Of a stretch of DNA of 64,000 nucleotides, positions 11,345 through 24,395 are shown piece after piece. Each line of letters opens with the position of its first letter. The stretch's first letter is position 1. Below the pieces are notes generated by a model. That model saw only the letters and a list, made by a program, of their open reading frames with translations, had not been told where the DNA came from and did not search any database. The translations under genes were made by a program, and so were the position numbers. Origin of the DNA: Dactylorhiza incarnata (lineage: Eukaryota; Streptophyta; Magnoliopsida; Asparagales; Orchidaceae); NCBI GenBank assembly GCA_033032865.1, contig JAWHQI010000272.1, positions 930,001-994,000 of the forward strand. The letters run 5' to 3'.

Positions 11345-14300
11345 TGTAACATCCCCATTCCTTCTAGACCCTTGGGTGGGTTTAGGGTGGAAATTGTGAA
11401 TAGAGATCATGGAATGATTTTAGATCAACTTGGACTTAAGAAAACTGCCATGAGCACCCCAAAAGGGCAGAGGTCAACCTTGCCCAATTTACTTCAAATT
11501 GGGCTCACAAAATCAAATTGAGCTCACCAATAGGTTCCTAACTCTAAGAGAGACTCAAGTGACCCAAAAGCCCAATCATGGAGTCACCAGTTAGCCCAAA
11601 TTGACCAAAGTACCCTTTAGGTCAACATAGGTCAATCCTTCACCAATAAGTCCAATTGACCCCCAAAACATGAAATTGACTTCACCCCTAGTCTTATAAC
11701 ATTATAGGGGACACAATGGGCCCAAAAGCCCCATCAAGTGGCCACCAATTAACTCAATTTAGGCCAATTAGCAGAAGCCCCAATTTGACTTAAGTGAACA
11801 AACCCTTCCAATTGGCCACCAATTGGCTTCATGTGGCCAAATTGATCACACCCAACACTCCATGCCTACTAGGGGAGACTATTGAAACCACATTGGATCC
11901 TTGGGATAAGCCAATTTTGGGGAAGTGGGCAAAATTACCAATTTGCCCAAATTAAAACTTATGCCCTTTATGGTTCAATTGGCCCCCAATTGGCCAAATT
12001 GACCTAGCATAACCCTCCCTAGACACTAATGAGAGTATATGAGTCCTAAATGAACCAATATGAACATCCAATTTTAGAGGATTAGGGCAAATTACCAAAA
12101 TGCCCAAATTGCCCCCTATAAGCAATTATGTGCAATTAAGCCCCATATGACCCCACCATGACTTAATTCCTCTTGGAATAGGTTTATAGGGTCTAAGATA
12201 ACAATGTGGGTCAGTCACAATTGTTGGGGTGAGCCTGGGTCAAGTCCAAACTCAAAAGCCCCAATTTGACATATTTAGGTCAAGTTAGCCCAAGCTCAAA
12301 AACCATTGAGTTTAGCCCAAGCAAAGGGCCCAAAAGCAAGCCCATAATGCCTAATACCAAATAAGCTCTGGAATTTGGAAGTTAGAGAGGTGATTAGGGC
12401 TAATTTGGGATAATCCCCAAATCAAGGGAGACAAAAATGAAGGAACTGGGGGGCATGAGTGCCAAATGTCACTCAACTCCCCTTCCCAAGCCTCTCTCTG
12501 AACCCAGGGAGTAATACCCAGTATTTCCCAGGCCGGCCAAGTGCCAGGTGGAGCTCAATTTGGAGCCTATTGGCCGGCCAAGAGGTGTCATTAATGGCAA
12601 CCTCAAGTAAAAACCTCCTCAGCCCCAATTCGAGCCACCATTAGCTTCAGAACTCAGAGAGCACTCGAAGCCCTAAATTCCTGAAAGGAATCGTGCACTG
12701 GTGGCGGTGTTTGAGCAAGGTCCGACCTCACGGATTCGGCCATGGCAAGTGCAGAAATTCCCCTCCCCAGGCTCAATTCAAGGCAAGTTTCCTTCCCCTC
12801 TCCTCATGTGCTAAAATTCCTCCTCTTCTCCCGTCGATTCGAACTGTGTAATGGCGAGTTCACATTTTGATTTTCTATGTTCCTAGCCGTAAAAATGAAA
12901 CGTGTCGAATCGCTCCTCCGGCCACCCTAGGCCAAACGACCACCACCAGTCGATGCCCTATGTCGGCTGGTGGTGGTGGCTTGGCCGTTTTGCTGGAGAT
13001 GGCCAGTGCTCGCCGGAAATCAGCCCGCAAAATGGCCCGGGGAGAGTGATTTTTGGCCCTTGAATTCATCGGGGATGATGAACATGCGATGTTGGATCTT
13101 CCTTGATCTGATACTCGCAGACCATAATGAATCATTTAAAGGAAAATGTAAATATGTCACATAAATTGAAGGACTTTGTAGAAATTATTTGAGGCCCTTA
13201 GAGGCCTCTATAGAAATTGTGACCTAAATAAAAATTGTAGATAAATGTCTTAACAAAATTTAAAAATTTTGCTCGGAGTCATTTGGACCATTGTAGCTCA
13301 TGGCGCACCCGTTTTGGTGTAGGGTGTCCATTTTAGCCCTAGGCACTATTTTGAGTGCCCACCTCATTTGGTTGGTCCAAATGAGCTAAAAATTTAGGCA
13401 TGCATGAGTCATGCCCTATTCACCTCTGGTAGAAATTAGAGAATTTTTAGAATTACTTTTCCTAAGGTTTTGGTGAACATTTAATAATCCTTGCATGGGT
13501 TAATAAATGGGTTATATGACCTCAATTTCACCCAAATTTTTGGTGGAAGGTAAATCTAATCATAAAAATCTCTTGACAAAATTTTGGTCTGTTTGGACTT
13601 GTGCACGAAATGGTGTGCATATAGCACATATCCATACCTTGGGAATTTTCTATGATTCCCTTGCTTAGAAACTGAATCAGTAAAACTCACAAGTATAAAA
13701 TTGTAGATCTATGAGTCTACTTTATTTAGGAATTTGAATCAGCTCATTTGGAGCATTGTAGAACCCTCAGCATCCATTTTAGTGAGGCTGGACATATTGA
13801 AAATCAGATATTAGATTATGTATAACTTTTAAATGGTAAATCTGATGGAGCTGAAATTTAGGCCTTGCTTGCATGTGCCCTATTCCTAGCTTGTGTCCAA
13901 AAATTAGAATTTTTGGAGTTTATTTTCCTAAGATTTTATTCAAAATGTGATAAATCATATAAATGGAATTTTTGGAGTTGTGTAATTCCAAATGACCCCA
14001 AATTTGGGTGTCACACTTAATTGGCCAATATTAGACCATGTTTAAAATTTGAGATTATTTGAACCTCTGCATGTAGGGTAATTCCCCTTGCATGTCTCTA
14101 CTTAAAAGTGTTATGGTGTGCCAATAGCCCAAAAGAGATATTTTGATTCATTCCCCCTTGATGTCCTTCACTTCCTCCTCCCGCGGTGCTTAGGAGTCGC
14201 GGGTGGAGGCGGGGAGGAATATGCTGAGCCTTATAGACTGATGGTCGTTGGACCTCAATATTACAGGAGAACCAGGAAGGGCAGGACCTCAACCAGAGGG

Positions 14301-14794
14301 AGGCACATGAGATGGTGACCAGGCCGGGAGTTGGACTTTCTCCTGCCGCCGGGAGGGAACCGGTAAGCTAGCCTCCTCATTTACCTACCCTTCACATCTA
14401 ACCGGGACAGAGGGAAGAACTATATATTCTTGAGGTTGTCGAGTCGTGTGATTGCTTAGATTGCTATATCTTTGCCAGGAGAGGACAAAGAAAGGACAGA
14501 TAGATCGGGCTTAAGACCTAGTTGTATTTCATCATTATTTCCGCACTCTGATTGTACTATGTTATTTATGATTATCTCATAATGGACATGTTTCATTTAT
14601 ATTATGTGATTTGTTGTGGACGTGTGCTTCTTGGTTATTTACTATATATGTGATTATGGTTGGCCTGGATGATGATGAATAGTCAGCAGGATCGGTGTAT
14701 TGTGGCGGCGACCATTTGGAGTAATGGTGTCGCCGCAAGATGGCGGTTCTGGGATGTAAGACCAGGGAAAGAATGCAAAAAAAGAGGGTCTTAC
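11345..14794 (+). mobile_element. Chromovirus-like LTR, 5' LTR of the left copy
   Basis: It starts TGTAACATCCCC and ends GGGTCTTACA, 3450 bp, edges typical of Tekay/Del-type chromovirus LTRs. The same sequence recurs at 17402-19785 (+) and, inverted, at 19786-22950 plus 41690-41820 and at 44433-50301. Compared with the 5.87-kb copy at 44433-50301 it lacks about 2.6 kb near its 3' part (junction around 14130). No long reading frame inside it is conserved between copies without frameshifts. Confidence 0.8.
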
Positions 14795-17401
14795 AAAAAA
14801 AGAGGGTGATTATGGTTGGCCTGGTGTGCCCATGTGTAAAAATCACACAAACAGACCATTAATCAATGAGTTAGGCCAACCCAACTATGACATCATTCTA
14901 GTATTGACGCACCAAGACAATTTCATAACAAATCCCAATCAAAATTGACCCCGGGTATAGACCGAATAAGGCATTATGACACCCAAAAGTTACTAAGGGA
15001 AAAGTCTAATGGGAAAGTAGCCGCTTAAAGCCTAAACTCTGACGCCCCTAATTCTTCTACCAAGTGATATTATCACTTCTTACCTAATAAATAGAACAAC
15101 CCAAGAGATTTGGTGCATGAAAACCATTAGTGGATAGTAGGAGACTCGTCGACATAATATCCGAACCAACAACTGGGTCACATTGAAATAATCACCAGGA
15201 AAAATACCAGAGGTCAGATAAGGATGCGAGTTCATACAAGGCCCATTTTTAGAATGCCCATAGATTAACCTTGAGAAGGTTGTGGTAATCGGTAACTTTG
15301 GGGGCCTAAAGTGTGTAGAATATCAATAGGTCTCAGGATGGAACTCCAAGTCTAGAGTTGTATGCCCAAAGGATTGAGTGCACATCTAGGATGAATATAT
15401 CATGAGGATATCAAAAAAACTTAGCCCAAAATATATGGAGGCTAATCCTTTTGTTTATTGGGGGCATTTTGTTACCAACTCGAGTTCCCTAGACCTATTT
15501 TTGGAAATGTTTGTCAAAAACGTAAGCAATCTTGAAGTATTCAAACATTACTCGGGTTAAGAAGAGATTTCGAAGTATGCATAATCGGTCTGATGACCAA
15601 CCCTTCCTAGAAGTAGAGACCCTTGAAGAATTCCTTCGTCTTAAGAAATGTGAATTATCAATTCTATCATGTGACTGTTATGAATTCACAATCGAAATAA
15701 GGGCATAGAACTTTCCAAGAATGACTATTCACCCCCTTGTCGCTATAAGAATTTGATGGATAAGTAAATGAAGAAAATAGTAAATGAAGTCTTCAAGATA
15801 TAAATTTGGTCGCCTAGTTATAATTGTATGCGACTCCTGAAATCAAGGAAGAAAGTGCAAGACTCATTTGCAAATTCACGAGAAAAATTAAGAAAAAAAT
15901 TCTTTTAAAAGACCTAAAGTCGAGGCAACATGGGTTATAGAAAGTTTTACATACAATCAAGATGATGCGATATTTATTGCCTCAACTAAAATATTCCTAG
16001 ACTCTCTACCATCTTAACTCAATTGTTGTAACATACGATTAGTGACTTTACTGTCGGTTAATGATTGATTAATAAATTCATGAAAAGCGCAAGAGAGAAC
16101 GGACATGAACTATAGACTTAGTGCAGGCTTAAGTCAGATATGGACTGGATAAGAATGGATCGGGGCAAATGGTGCAATACCGTTGTTCGGACAAATATCT
16201 GAATTTAGTCGAATGGTTAGAAACATAAGATGATCGGGCTAATTTCTTAGGACAAACAAATAACCTTGTGGGTTATGTGGATTGGAACCAGGGAGTTATA
16301 ACAGGGATTTCTGCATCTTAGGGCACTCGAAGGTGATTCATACTTGGCTTACTCGATCAGAAGCCAAACCCTTTCCAATAATATTGGAAATTTGCAGAGT
16401 TTATACTAGAATATAGATAATGACATTCACGATGTCAAACAACTATGATTAACCTGCTATAGCATGATGTAAAAGTGTGATAACCCCAGAGGTCTTGAAA
16501 TTGGCAGACAATATATCAAGATGTATACATTGTATATGATCTTTCAACCGGAGCACGTGCATCTAAAAGACAGCATAATCACCGTTAGGAAGATGCGTGA
16601 CTATGGAAAACATATTTTTACTGTCAAGTGTATACACAATGAAATTACACAAAACTAACGAGTTTGATGAGATCTCCCTATGAGTCCATATATGGGAGGG
16701 ACTGTAGGACTCCACTTTCATGGATTAGGGATGAAGACTCGAAGGCGCTGGGGCCAGGATATATAGAAGGCACAGATGCCCAGATGTGACTGATACGGGG
16801 TTGGATGTTGGGAAGCACAGAGTGGACAAGCTAAATATTACGATGCGCGGCACCGTAAGGTAGGAGTATTGGCAGGAGACAGAGTGTTTTTGAAAATATG
16901 ATCGGCACACGGATTCTCACTGGTACGGAGACTGAAGAAGCTCAGCCCGAGATACATGGGGCCTTATTGGATCCCGGAGCGGATCGACCCTTCGGCTTAT
17001 GGACTGAAGCTGCCGCCGAAATTGCTAGAATTGCGCGATGTTTTTCACATCTCCTCGCTTAGGATATCTCTCCTAGGGCAAGAGCAACAAATCACTACCA
17101 TAACAGGCCCGATAGCCTCTGATCGAACAGTCCGTTTGGAACCAATCTGTATCGACGAAGTCGCCATCCAAACCCTACGAGAGAAGAAGGTTCCCTTGGG
17201 CGAGATATTCTGGTCCAATCATGGACGAGAGGAGCACACAGGGGAACCGATGGGTTCCATGCAGCAACAATACCCAAGCCCCTTTGCCTAAAGTACGATT
17301 TAAGCCTCCTTGAAGATTCTTCATTTTCTCATTGTGCATGAAACCACGTGGACCCGAACTTGAATTTCGGGGATGAAAATATTCTTTTGTTTATTGGGAT
17401 T
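14795..17401 (+). mobile_element. Degenerate 2.6-kb internal region of the left chromovirus-like copy
   Basis: It is bounded by the LTR end at 14794 and the next LTR start at 17402. No tRNA-Met PBS (TGGTATCAGAGC) is visible after the first LTR; instead A-rich sequence is followed by GTGATTATGGTTGGCCTGG, a string also found within the LTR. Only the integrase C-terminal part is recognisable. Gag, protease, RT and RNase H are absent or beyond recognition. The region is matched along its length by the inverse of 41821-44432, at nearly the same length (2607 against 2612 bp). Confidence 0.7.
16790..17291 (+). pseudogene. Integrase C-terminal (GPY/F) module, chromovirus type
   Basis: The + frames read AKYYDARHRKVGVLAGDRVF, then (after a stop at about 16898) LVRRLKKLSPRYMGPYWIPERI, DPSAYGLKLPPKLLELRDVFHISSLR. 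This is the GPY/F module after the DDE core of a Ty3/gypsy integrase (usual form: LSPRYIGPFEILERIG...YRLALP...VHDVFHVSMLR). The pattern fits Del/Tekay chromoviruses. No chromodomain is evident in the tail that follows (111-aa frame 16956-17291). The catalytic core is missing, so it is not functional. It is followed 110 bp later by the 3' LTR. Confidence 0.8.
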
Positions 17402-19785
17402 TGTAACATCCCCTTTCCTTCTAGACCCCTTGGGTGGGTTTAGGGTTGAAATTGTGAATAGAGATCATGGAAAGATTTTAGATCAACTTGGACTTAAGAA
17501 AACTGACATGAGCACCCCAAAAGGGCAGAGTTCAACCTTGCCCAATTTACTTCAAATTGGGCTCACCAAATCAAATTGAGCTTACCAATAGGTTCCTAAC
17601 TCTAAGAGAGAGTCAAGTGACCCCAAAAGAACAATCATGGAGTCACTAGTTAGCCCAAATTGACCAAAGTACCCTTTAGGTCCACATAGGTCAATCCTTC
17701 ACCAATAAGTCCAATTGACCCCCAAAACATGAAATTGACTTCACCCCTAGTCTTATAACATTATAAGGGACACAATTGGCCCAAAATCCCTATCAAGTGG
17801 CCATCAATTAACTCAATTTGGGCCAATTAGCAAAAGCCCCAATTTGACTTAATTGAACAAACCCTTCCAATTGGCCACCAATTGGCTTCATGTGGCCAAA
17901 TTGATCACATCCAACCCTCCATGCCTACTAGGGGAGACTATTGAAACCACATTGGACCCTTGGGATAAGCCAATTTTGGGGAAGTGGGCAAAATTACCAA
18001 TTTGCTCAAATAACAACTTATGCCCTTTATAGTTCAATTGGCCCCCAATTGGCCAAATTGACCTAGCATAACCATCCCTAGACACTAAGGAGAGTATATG
18101 AGTCCTAAATGAACCAAGATGCACATCCAATTTTAGAGGATTAGGGCAAAATACCCAAATTGCCCCTATAATCAACTATGTGCAATTAAGCCCCATATGA
18201 CCCCACCATGACTAAATTCCTCTTGGAATAGGTTCATAGGGTCTAAGATAACAATGTGGGTCAGTCACAATTATTGGGGTGAGCTTGGGTCAATCCCAAA
18301 CTCAAAAGCTCCAATTTGACATATTTAGGTCAAGTTAGCCTAAGCTCAAAAACCATTGGGTTTAGCCTAAGCAAAGGGCCCAAAAGCAAGCCCATAATGC
18401 CTAATACCAGATAAGCTCTGGAATTTGGAGGTTAGAGAGGTGATTAGGGCTAATTTGGCATAAGCCCCAAATCAAGGGAGACAAAAATGAAGGAATTGGG
18501 GCATGAGTGCCAATTGGCACTCAACTCCCCTTCCCATGCCTCTCTCTAAACCCAGGGAGCAATTCCCAGCATTTCCCAGGTCGGCTAGCTGCCAGGTGGA
18601 GCTCAATTTGGAGCCTATTGGCCAGCCAAGAGGTGGCATTAATGGCAACCTCAAGTAAATACCTCCCCAGCCCCAATTAGAGCCACCATTAGCTTCAGAA
18701 CACAGAGAGCACTCGAAGCCCTAAATTCCTGAGAGGAATCATGCACTGGTGGTGGTGTTTGAGCAAGGTCCAACCTCACGAATTCGGTCATGGCATGTGC
18801 AGAAATTTCCCTCCCCAGGCTCAATTCAAGGCAAATTTCCTTCCCCTCTCCTCCTGTGCTAGAATTCCTCCTCTTCTCCCGTCGATTGAAACTGTGTAAT
18901 GGAGAGTTCACATTTTTATTTTCTATGTTCCTAGCCGTAAAATGAAACGTGTCGGAGCACTCCTCCGGCCACCCCAAGCCAAACAACCACCACCAGTCGA
19001 ATGCCCTATGTCGGCTGGTGGTGGTGGCTTGGCAATTTTGTCGGAGATGGTCGGTGCTCGCCAGAAATCAGCCCGCAAAATGGCCCAGGGAGAGTGATTT
19101 CTGGCCCTTGAATTCATCGGGGACGATGAACACGCGTTGTTGGATCTTCCTTGATCCGATACTCGCAGACCATAATGAATCATTTAAATGAAAATGTACT
19201 TCATTTGGTTGGTCCAAATTAGCTAAGAATTTAGGCATGCATGAGTCATGCCCAATTACACCTTTGGTAGAAATTGGAGAATTTTTAGAATTACTTTTCC
19301 TAAGGTTTTGGTGAACATTTAATAATCCTTGCATGGGTTAATTAATGAGTTATATTTCCTCAATTTCACCCAAATTTTTGGTGGATGGTAAGTCTAATCA
19401 TAAAAAGTCTCTGGACAAAATTTTGGTCAGCTTTGACTAGTGCATGTTGATATATCTCACATGCAAGATTTGTTAAGGATAGGAAATGGTGTGCATATAG
19501 CACATATCCATACCTTGGGAATTTTCTATGATTCCCTTGCTTAGAGGCTGAATTAGTAAAATTCACAAATATAAAAAATGTAGACCTATGAGTCTACTTT
19601 ATTTAGGAATTTGAATCAGCTCATTTGGAGCATTGTAGAACCCTCAACATCCATTTTAGTGAGGCTGGTCATATTGAAAATCAGAAATTAGATTGTGTAT
19701 AACTTTTAAATGGTAAATCTGATGGAGCTGAAATTTAGGCCTTGAATGCATGTGCCCTGTTCCTAGCTTGTGTCCAAAAATTACA
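17402..19785 (+). mobile_element. Truncated 3' LTR of the left chromovirus-like copy
   Basis: It starts TGTAACATCCCC directly after the internal region and follows the 11345 LTR closely until about 19785 (TGTGTCCAAAAATTA). The sequence then switches abruptly to the opposite orientation of the same LTR family. It also lacks about 0.8 kb found in the first LTR between 13150 and 13370 and nearby positions. Confidence 0.75.
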
Positions 19786-22700
19786 AGCGGAGGACATCAA
19801 GGGGTAATGAATCAAGCAGGTGACAAGTGGCTAGACTAACAGGGTATATAAATCCTAAACAAGTAAGGATACCAGTTCTATGCTAGCAGAGTATAGTGTG
19901 ACATCAATAAGTAAAAGATAATGCAAGTAAAAGAAGCAGGTATAATAAATAGAGAGCAGCTACAAATGTAACCTTAACTTATATGCACACACAAAAGCAC
20001 ATAAGCTAAGGGATCTGGCGTTAAGGTAAACTCATCGTATAAAAGAGCCCATACTAATTTATACGATGAGGTCCCTATTTTATGCAAGAATGCTATGATA
20101 TGATATGCAATGCAATGCATGGTGCAACTCACGCACATGACTCTGTATGTACAGACCTTTAGTTCCCTCCTTTTAGAGGTAGCTAACCTCTCAGGCACCT
20201 CCCGTCGTGGTCAAACGGGGGCAGAGGAGCGGGCGTCTCCTCACCTAGGTGGGTATATTACACTACCAGACCTAGGCCCTAACGTACATTGTAATACCGA
20301 TACCCGGTACTAACGAGCTCCTGCATACTCTGTTGGAATTGGCCAAGCAGGGTTTAGGGAATCCATCCCGTCGGACGCGCAGTAAAACAACCTGGCCCTT
20401 TTTTAAACCACTAGCACTGCCGAGTCAACGAACTGTTGTCGGTGTGATGACTAAGCTGAAAATTAACTCCAAAAATTCTAATTTTTGGACACAAACTAGG
20501 AATAGGGCACACGCATGCAAGGCCTAAATTTCAGCTCCATCGGATTTACCATTTAAAAGTTATACACAATCTAATTTCTGATTTTCAATATGACCAGCCT
20601 CACTAAAATGGATGCTGAGGATTCTACAATGCTCCAAATGAGCTGATTCAAATTCTTAAATAAAGTAGACTCATAGGTCTACAATTTTTATACTTGTGAG
20701 TTTTACTGATTCAGCCTCTAAGCAAGGGAATCATAGAAAATTCCCAAAGTATGGATATGTGATATATGCACACCATTTCCTATCCTTAACAAATCTTGCA
20801 TGTGAGATATATCAATATGCACAAGTCCAAACTGACCAAAAATTTTTCCATAAACTTTTTATGATTAGATTTACCATCCACCAAAAATTTGGGTGAAATT
20901 GAGGTCATATAACCCATTAATTAACCCATGCAAGGATTATTAAATGTTCACCAAAACCTTTGGAAAAGTAATTCTAAAAATTCTCCAATTTCTACCACAG
21001 GTGTAATAGGGTATGACTCATGCATGCTTAAATTTTTAGCTCATTTGGACCAACCAAATGAGGTGGGCACTCAAAATAGTGCATAGGGCTCAAATGGACA
21101 CCCTACACCAAAATAAGTTCCCCAGGAGCTACAGTGGTCCAAATGACTCCAAACAAATTTCTAAATTTTGTTAAGACATTTATCTACAATTTTCATTCAG
21201 GTCACCAATTCTGTAGAGGCTTTTAAGGGCCTCAAAAAATTTCTACAAAGTCCTGCAATTTATGTGATAGATTTACATTTTCATTTAAATGATTCATTAT
21301 GGTCTGCGAGTATCAGATCAAGGAAGATCCAACGGCGTGTGTTCATAGTCCCGGATGAATTCAAGGTCCAGAAATCACTCTCTCTGGGTCATTTTGCGGG
21401 CTGATTTCCTGCGAGCACCGACCATCTCCGGCAAAACGGCCAAGCCACCACCACCAGCTGACATAGGGCTTTCGACTGGTGGTGGCTGTTTGGCCTGGGG
21501 TGGCCGGAGTAGGGCTCCAGCACATTTCATTTTTATGGCTAGGAACGTAGAAAATCAAAACGTAAACTCATCATTACACAGTTCGAATCGATGGAAGAAG
21601 AGGAGGAATTCTAGCACGGGAGGAGAGGGGAAGGAAACTTGCCTTGAATTAAGCCTGGGGCGGGTAATTTCTGCACTTGCCATGGCCGAATCTGTGAGGT
21701 CGGACCTTGCTCGAACACCGCCACCAGTGCAGGATTCCTCTCAGGAATTTAGGTCTTCGAGTGCTCTCTGAGTTATGAAGCTAACGGTGGCTCGAATTGT
21801 GGGTGGGGAGGTCTTTACTTGAGGTTGCCATTAATGCCACCTCTTGGCCGGCCAATAGGCTCCAAATTGAGCACCACCTGGCAGCTGGTCAGCCTGGGAA
21901 ATGCTGGGAATTACTCCTTGGGTTCAGAGAGAGGCTTGGGAAGGGGGGTTGAGTGCCATTTGGCACTCATGCCCCAATTCCTTCATTTTTGTATCCCTTG
22001 ATTTGGGGCATATCCCAAATTAGCCCTAATCACCTCCCTAACCTCCAAATTCTAGAGCTTATCTAGTATTAGGCATTACGGGCTTGCCTTTGGGCCCTTT
22101 GCTTGGGCTAAACCCAATGGTTTTTGAGCTTAGGCTAACTTGACCTAAATATGTCAAATTGGGGCTTTTGAGTTTGGGCTTGACCCAAGCTCACCCCAAC
22201 AATTGTGACTGACCCACATTGTTCTCTTAGACCCTATGAACCTATTCCAAGAGGAATTAAGTCATTGTGGGGTCATATGGGGCTTAAATGCACATTGTTG
22301 CTTATAGGGGCAATTTGGGCATTTTGGTAATTTGCCCAAATCCTCTAAAATTGGTTATGCATCTTGGTTCATTTAGGACTCATATACTCTCCTTAGTGTT
22401 TAGGGAGGGTTATGCTAGGTCAATTTGGCCAATTGGGGGCCAACTGAACCATAAAGGTCATAAGTTGTAATTTTGGCAAATTGCTAATTTTGCCCACTTC
22501 CCCAAAATTGGATAATCCCAAGGGCCCAATGTGGTTTCAATAGTCTCCCTAGTAGGCATGGAGGGTTGGGTGTGATCAATTTGGCCACATGAAGCCAATT
22601 GGTGGCCAATTGGAAGGGTTTGTTCACTTAAGTCAAAATGGGGCTTTTACTAATTGGCCCAAATTGAGTTAATTGATGGCCACTTAATGGGGATTTTGGG

Positions 22701-22950
22701 CCCATTGTGTCCCCTATAATACTATAAGACTAGGGGTGAAGTCAATTTCATGTTTTGGGGGTCAATTAGACTTATTGGTGAAGGACTGACCTATGTCGAC
22801 CTAAAGGGTACTTTGGTCAATTTGGGCTAACTGGTGACTCCATGATTGGGCTTTTGGGTCACTTGAGTCTCTCTTAGAGTTCGTAACTATTGGTAAGCTC
22901 AATTTGATTTGGTGAGCCCAATTTGAAGTAAATTGGGCAAGGTTGACCTC
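19786..22950 (-). mobile_element. Inverted chromovirus-like LTR, 3' LTR of the right copy (part 1)
   Basis: It is the reverse complement of the LTR family. 19786-20459 corresponds to 45060-45750. It then jumps to the equivalent of 47838 and runs on to 22950. At 22950/22951 it is interrupted by the Athila-like insertion and resumes at 41690. The last five bases here, ACCTC, are the target-site duplication. Confidence 0.8.
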
Positions 22951-24395
22951 TGATGCGGTTTCGGCAAGTGCACCGGTCGCACAAGTAATAAAGTTGGGAA
23001 TACGTCCCTGAATATCGTCTCTCAAGGAATGTGCGTGGATTGTTTGATTCTTCGGATTGAGAAAATAATTACTAGAGTAGATTAAAGGAAAAAACGGGGC
23101 TTTGATTTTGGTTTCCTAAATTACTACACATAAATAAAATGCGGGTCAAAACTCCGCTTCGCAAGGCAAGATGGGTGCAACGGCCGTGATGCCGTGCTTC
23201 GGTGAGCGGGTGAACGAGAGGGCTGGCGGATTACGGCACTCCTCAAACCTCATGAACCACAAAGGATCTCAAAAACATGAAATCATATTAATTAAAACAC
23301 AATGTCATGATCATCATCCATAATAACAAACATATCTATGAAAACTCTGAAGCAAGCGAAGGGGAAAAGAGGAAACCGAAGCTCGAAGACTATGCTAAAG
23401 ATTCTCGGCCAGAATCGAAGGGTTGTCAAGCCTCGTCCGTGCTCGGTCATCAGTTGCGTCCGGGGTCCGAAGGAGCTGTAACCTTCCTCTACTTATACCC
23501 GTCTTCTTCGTGGTCTAGCTTGCGGTAACTCTTGTTCTACACCTTGAATGCAGCGGAAGCTCTCCGTCTATGGCGTTCTTGAGCTCAAGGATGATGGAGG
23601 AGGCCAAGGAGGGAGCTTTGGTGGAATATTTGCAGCCAAAGGTCACCGTAGCTCCTCCTAGGTCGAACGGTGGTGGAGCGGAAAAACTGGGCGAAATGGC
23701 GGGCTCTCCAGCTTTTCCCGTCGGGGGTTCCCTCTTCCAGCAGATTTCCTGCCTTAGATACTGAAAAGACATAAATTTAGTCACGCACGGGCGAATGCAC
23801 AACCGAGCGTTGCCCGTGCATTATTTAACGAATAAATTGGCTTGAGGAAGAAGCAGCAGTGCCCGTGCGATTTACTCATGCACGGGCGAATCCGCCCGTG
23901 CGCAAAAATGCACGAACAAATTCAGATTGGCAGAAAAATAGATGAAACAGGCGATTGTGCGTTTCTTTCACGCACGGGCAACTCCATGCATAAAAACACA
24001 CGACCAAATTCAGATCACCGGTTTTCTCCCCAGATGAAGGCGCACGACCGCAGTCGTTCGTGCGTCAAGAAAACGCCTGATCGTGCGATATAAATAAACA
24101 TGATTTCTGGGGTAAAATAGGGAGATCCAGCTACCTGTACGAATAGCAGTCCAGCTGGGAATACACGTCCAGCACCAATCAGACAGAAAAAGGATTGGGG
24201 AGCACCATGTGCTTACCCCCAATATCATGGAGCGTAGACGCACACCAAAATGGGCTTAAAAGGAGCACAAAGCACGCAAGTGCGCATGAGTGAGCATAAG
24301 AGAAATAGATGCAATAATAGCTCAAAAATGATGCACAAGAGAGTGAAAACTAGCCCGGATGAGTCCATAAAAGTGTATATAAACAGGACTCATCA
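22951..24395 (-). mobile_element. 3' LTR of the gag-protease-only Athila-like element
   Basis: 1445 bp, TGATGCGGTTTCGG...GACTCATCA on the + strand. The GGCAAGTGCACCGG box is near its left edge, and a sense TATA box (GGTATAAGTAGAGG) lies near 23492-23505. It carries repeated GCACGGGC/GCCCGTGC motifs between about 23780 and 24090. Confidence 0.9.
23780..24090 (-). promoter_or_regulatory. U3 cluster of GCACGGGC / GCCCGTGC motifs
   Basis: Short palindrome-like CG-rich motifs (CGCACGGGCGAAT, TGCCCGTGCG, TCCGCCCGTGCG) recur about eight times, upstream in the sense direction of the TATA-like box near 23500. The right LTR (41085-41375) has the same cluster. It resembles the CACGGGCG cluster at 6170-6470 in a different Athila-like family. 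Confidence 0.5.

Noticed and set aside
12875..13135. 86-codon frame that recurs in several chromovirus-like LTR copies
   Set aside because: It appears at 12875-13135, 18923-19183 and in the inverted LTRs, but with frameshifts and different starts. It is in the antisense direction of the LTR, so it reflects shared LTR sequence rather than a gene.
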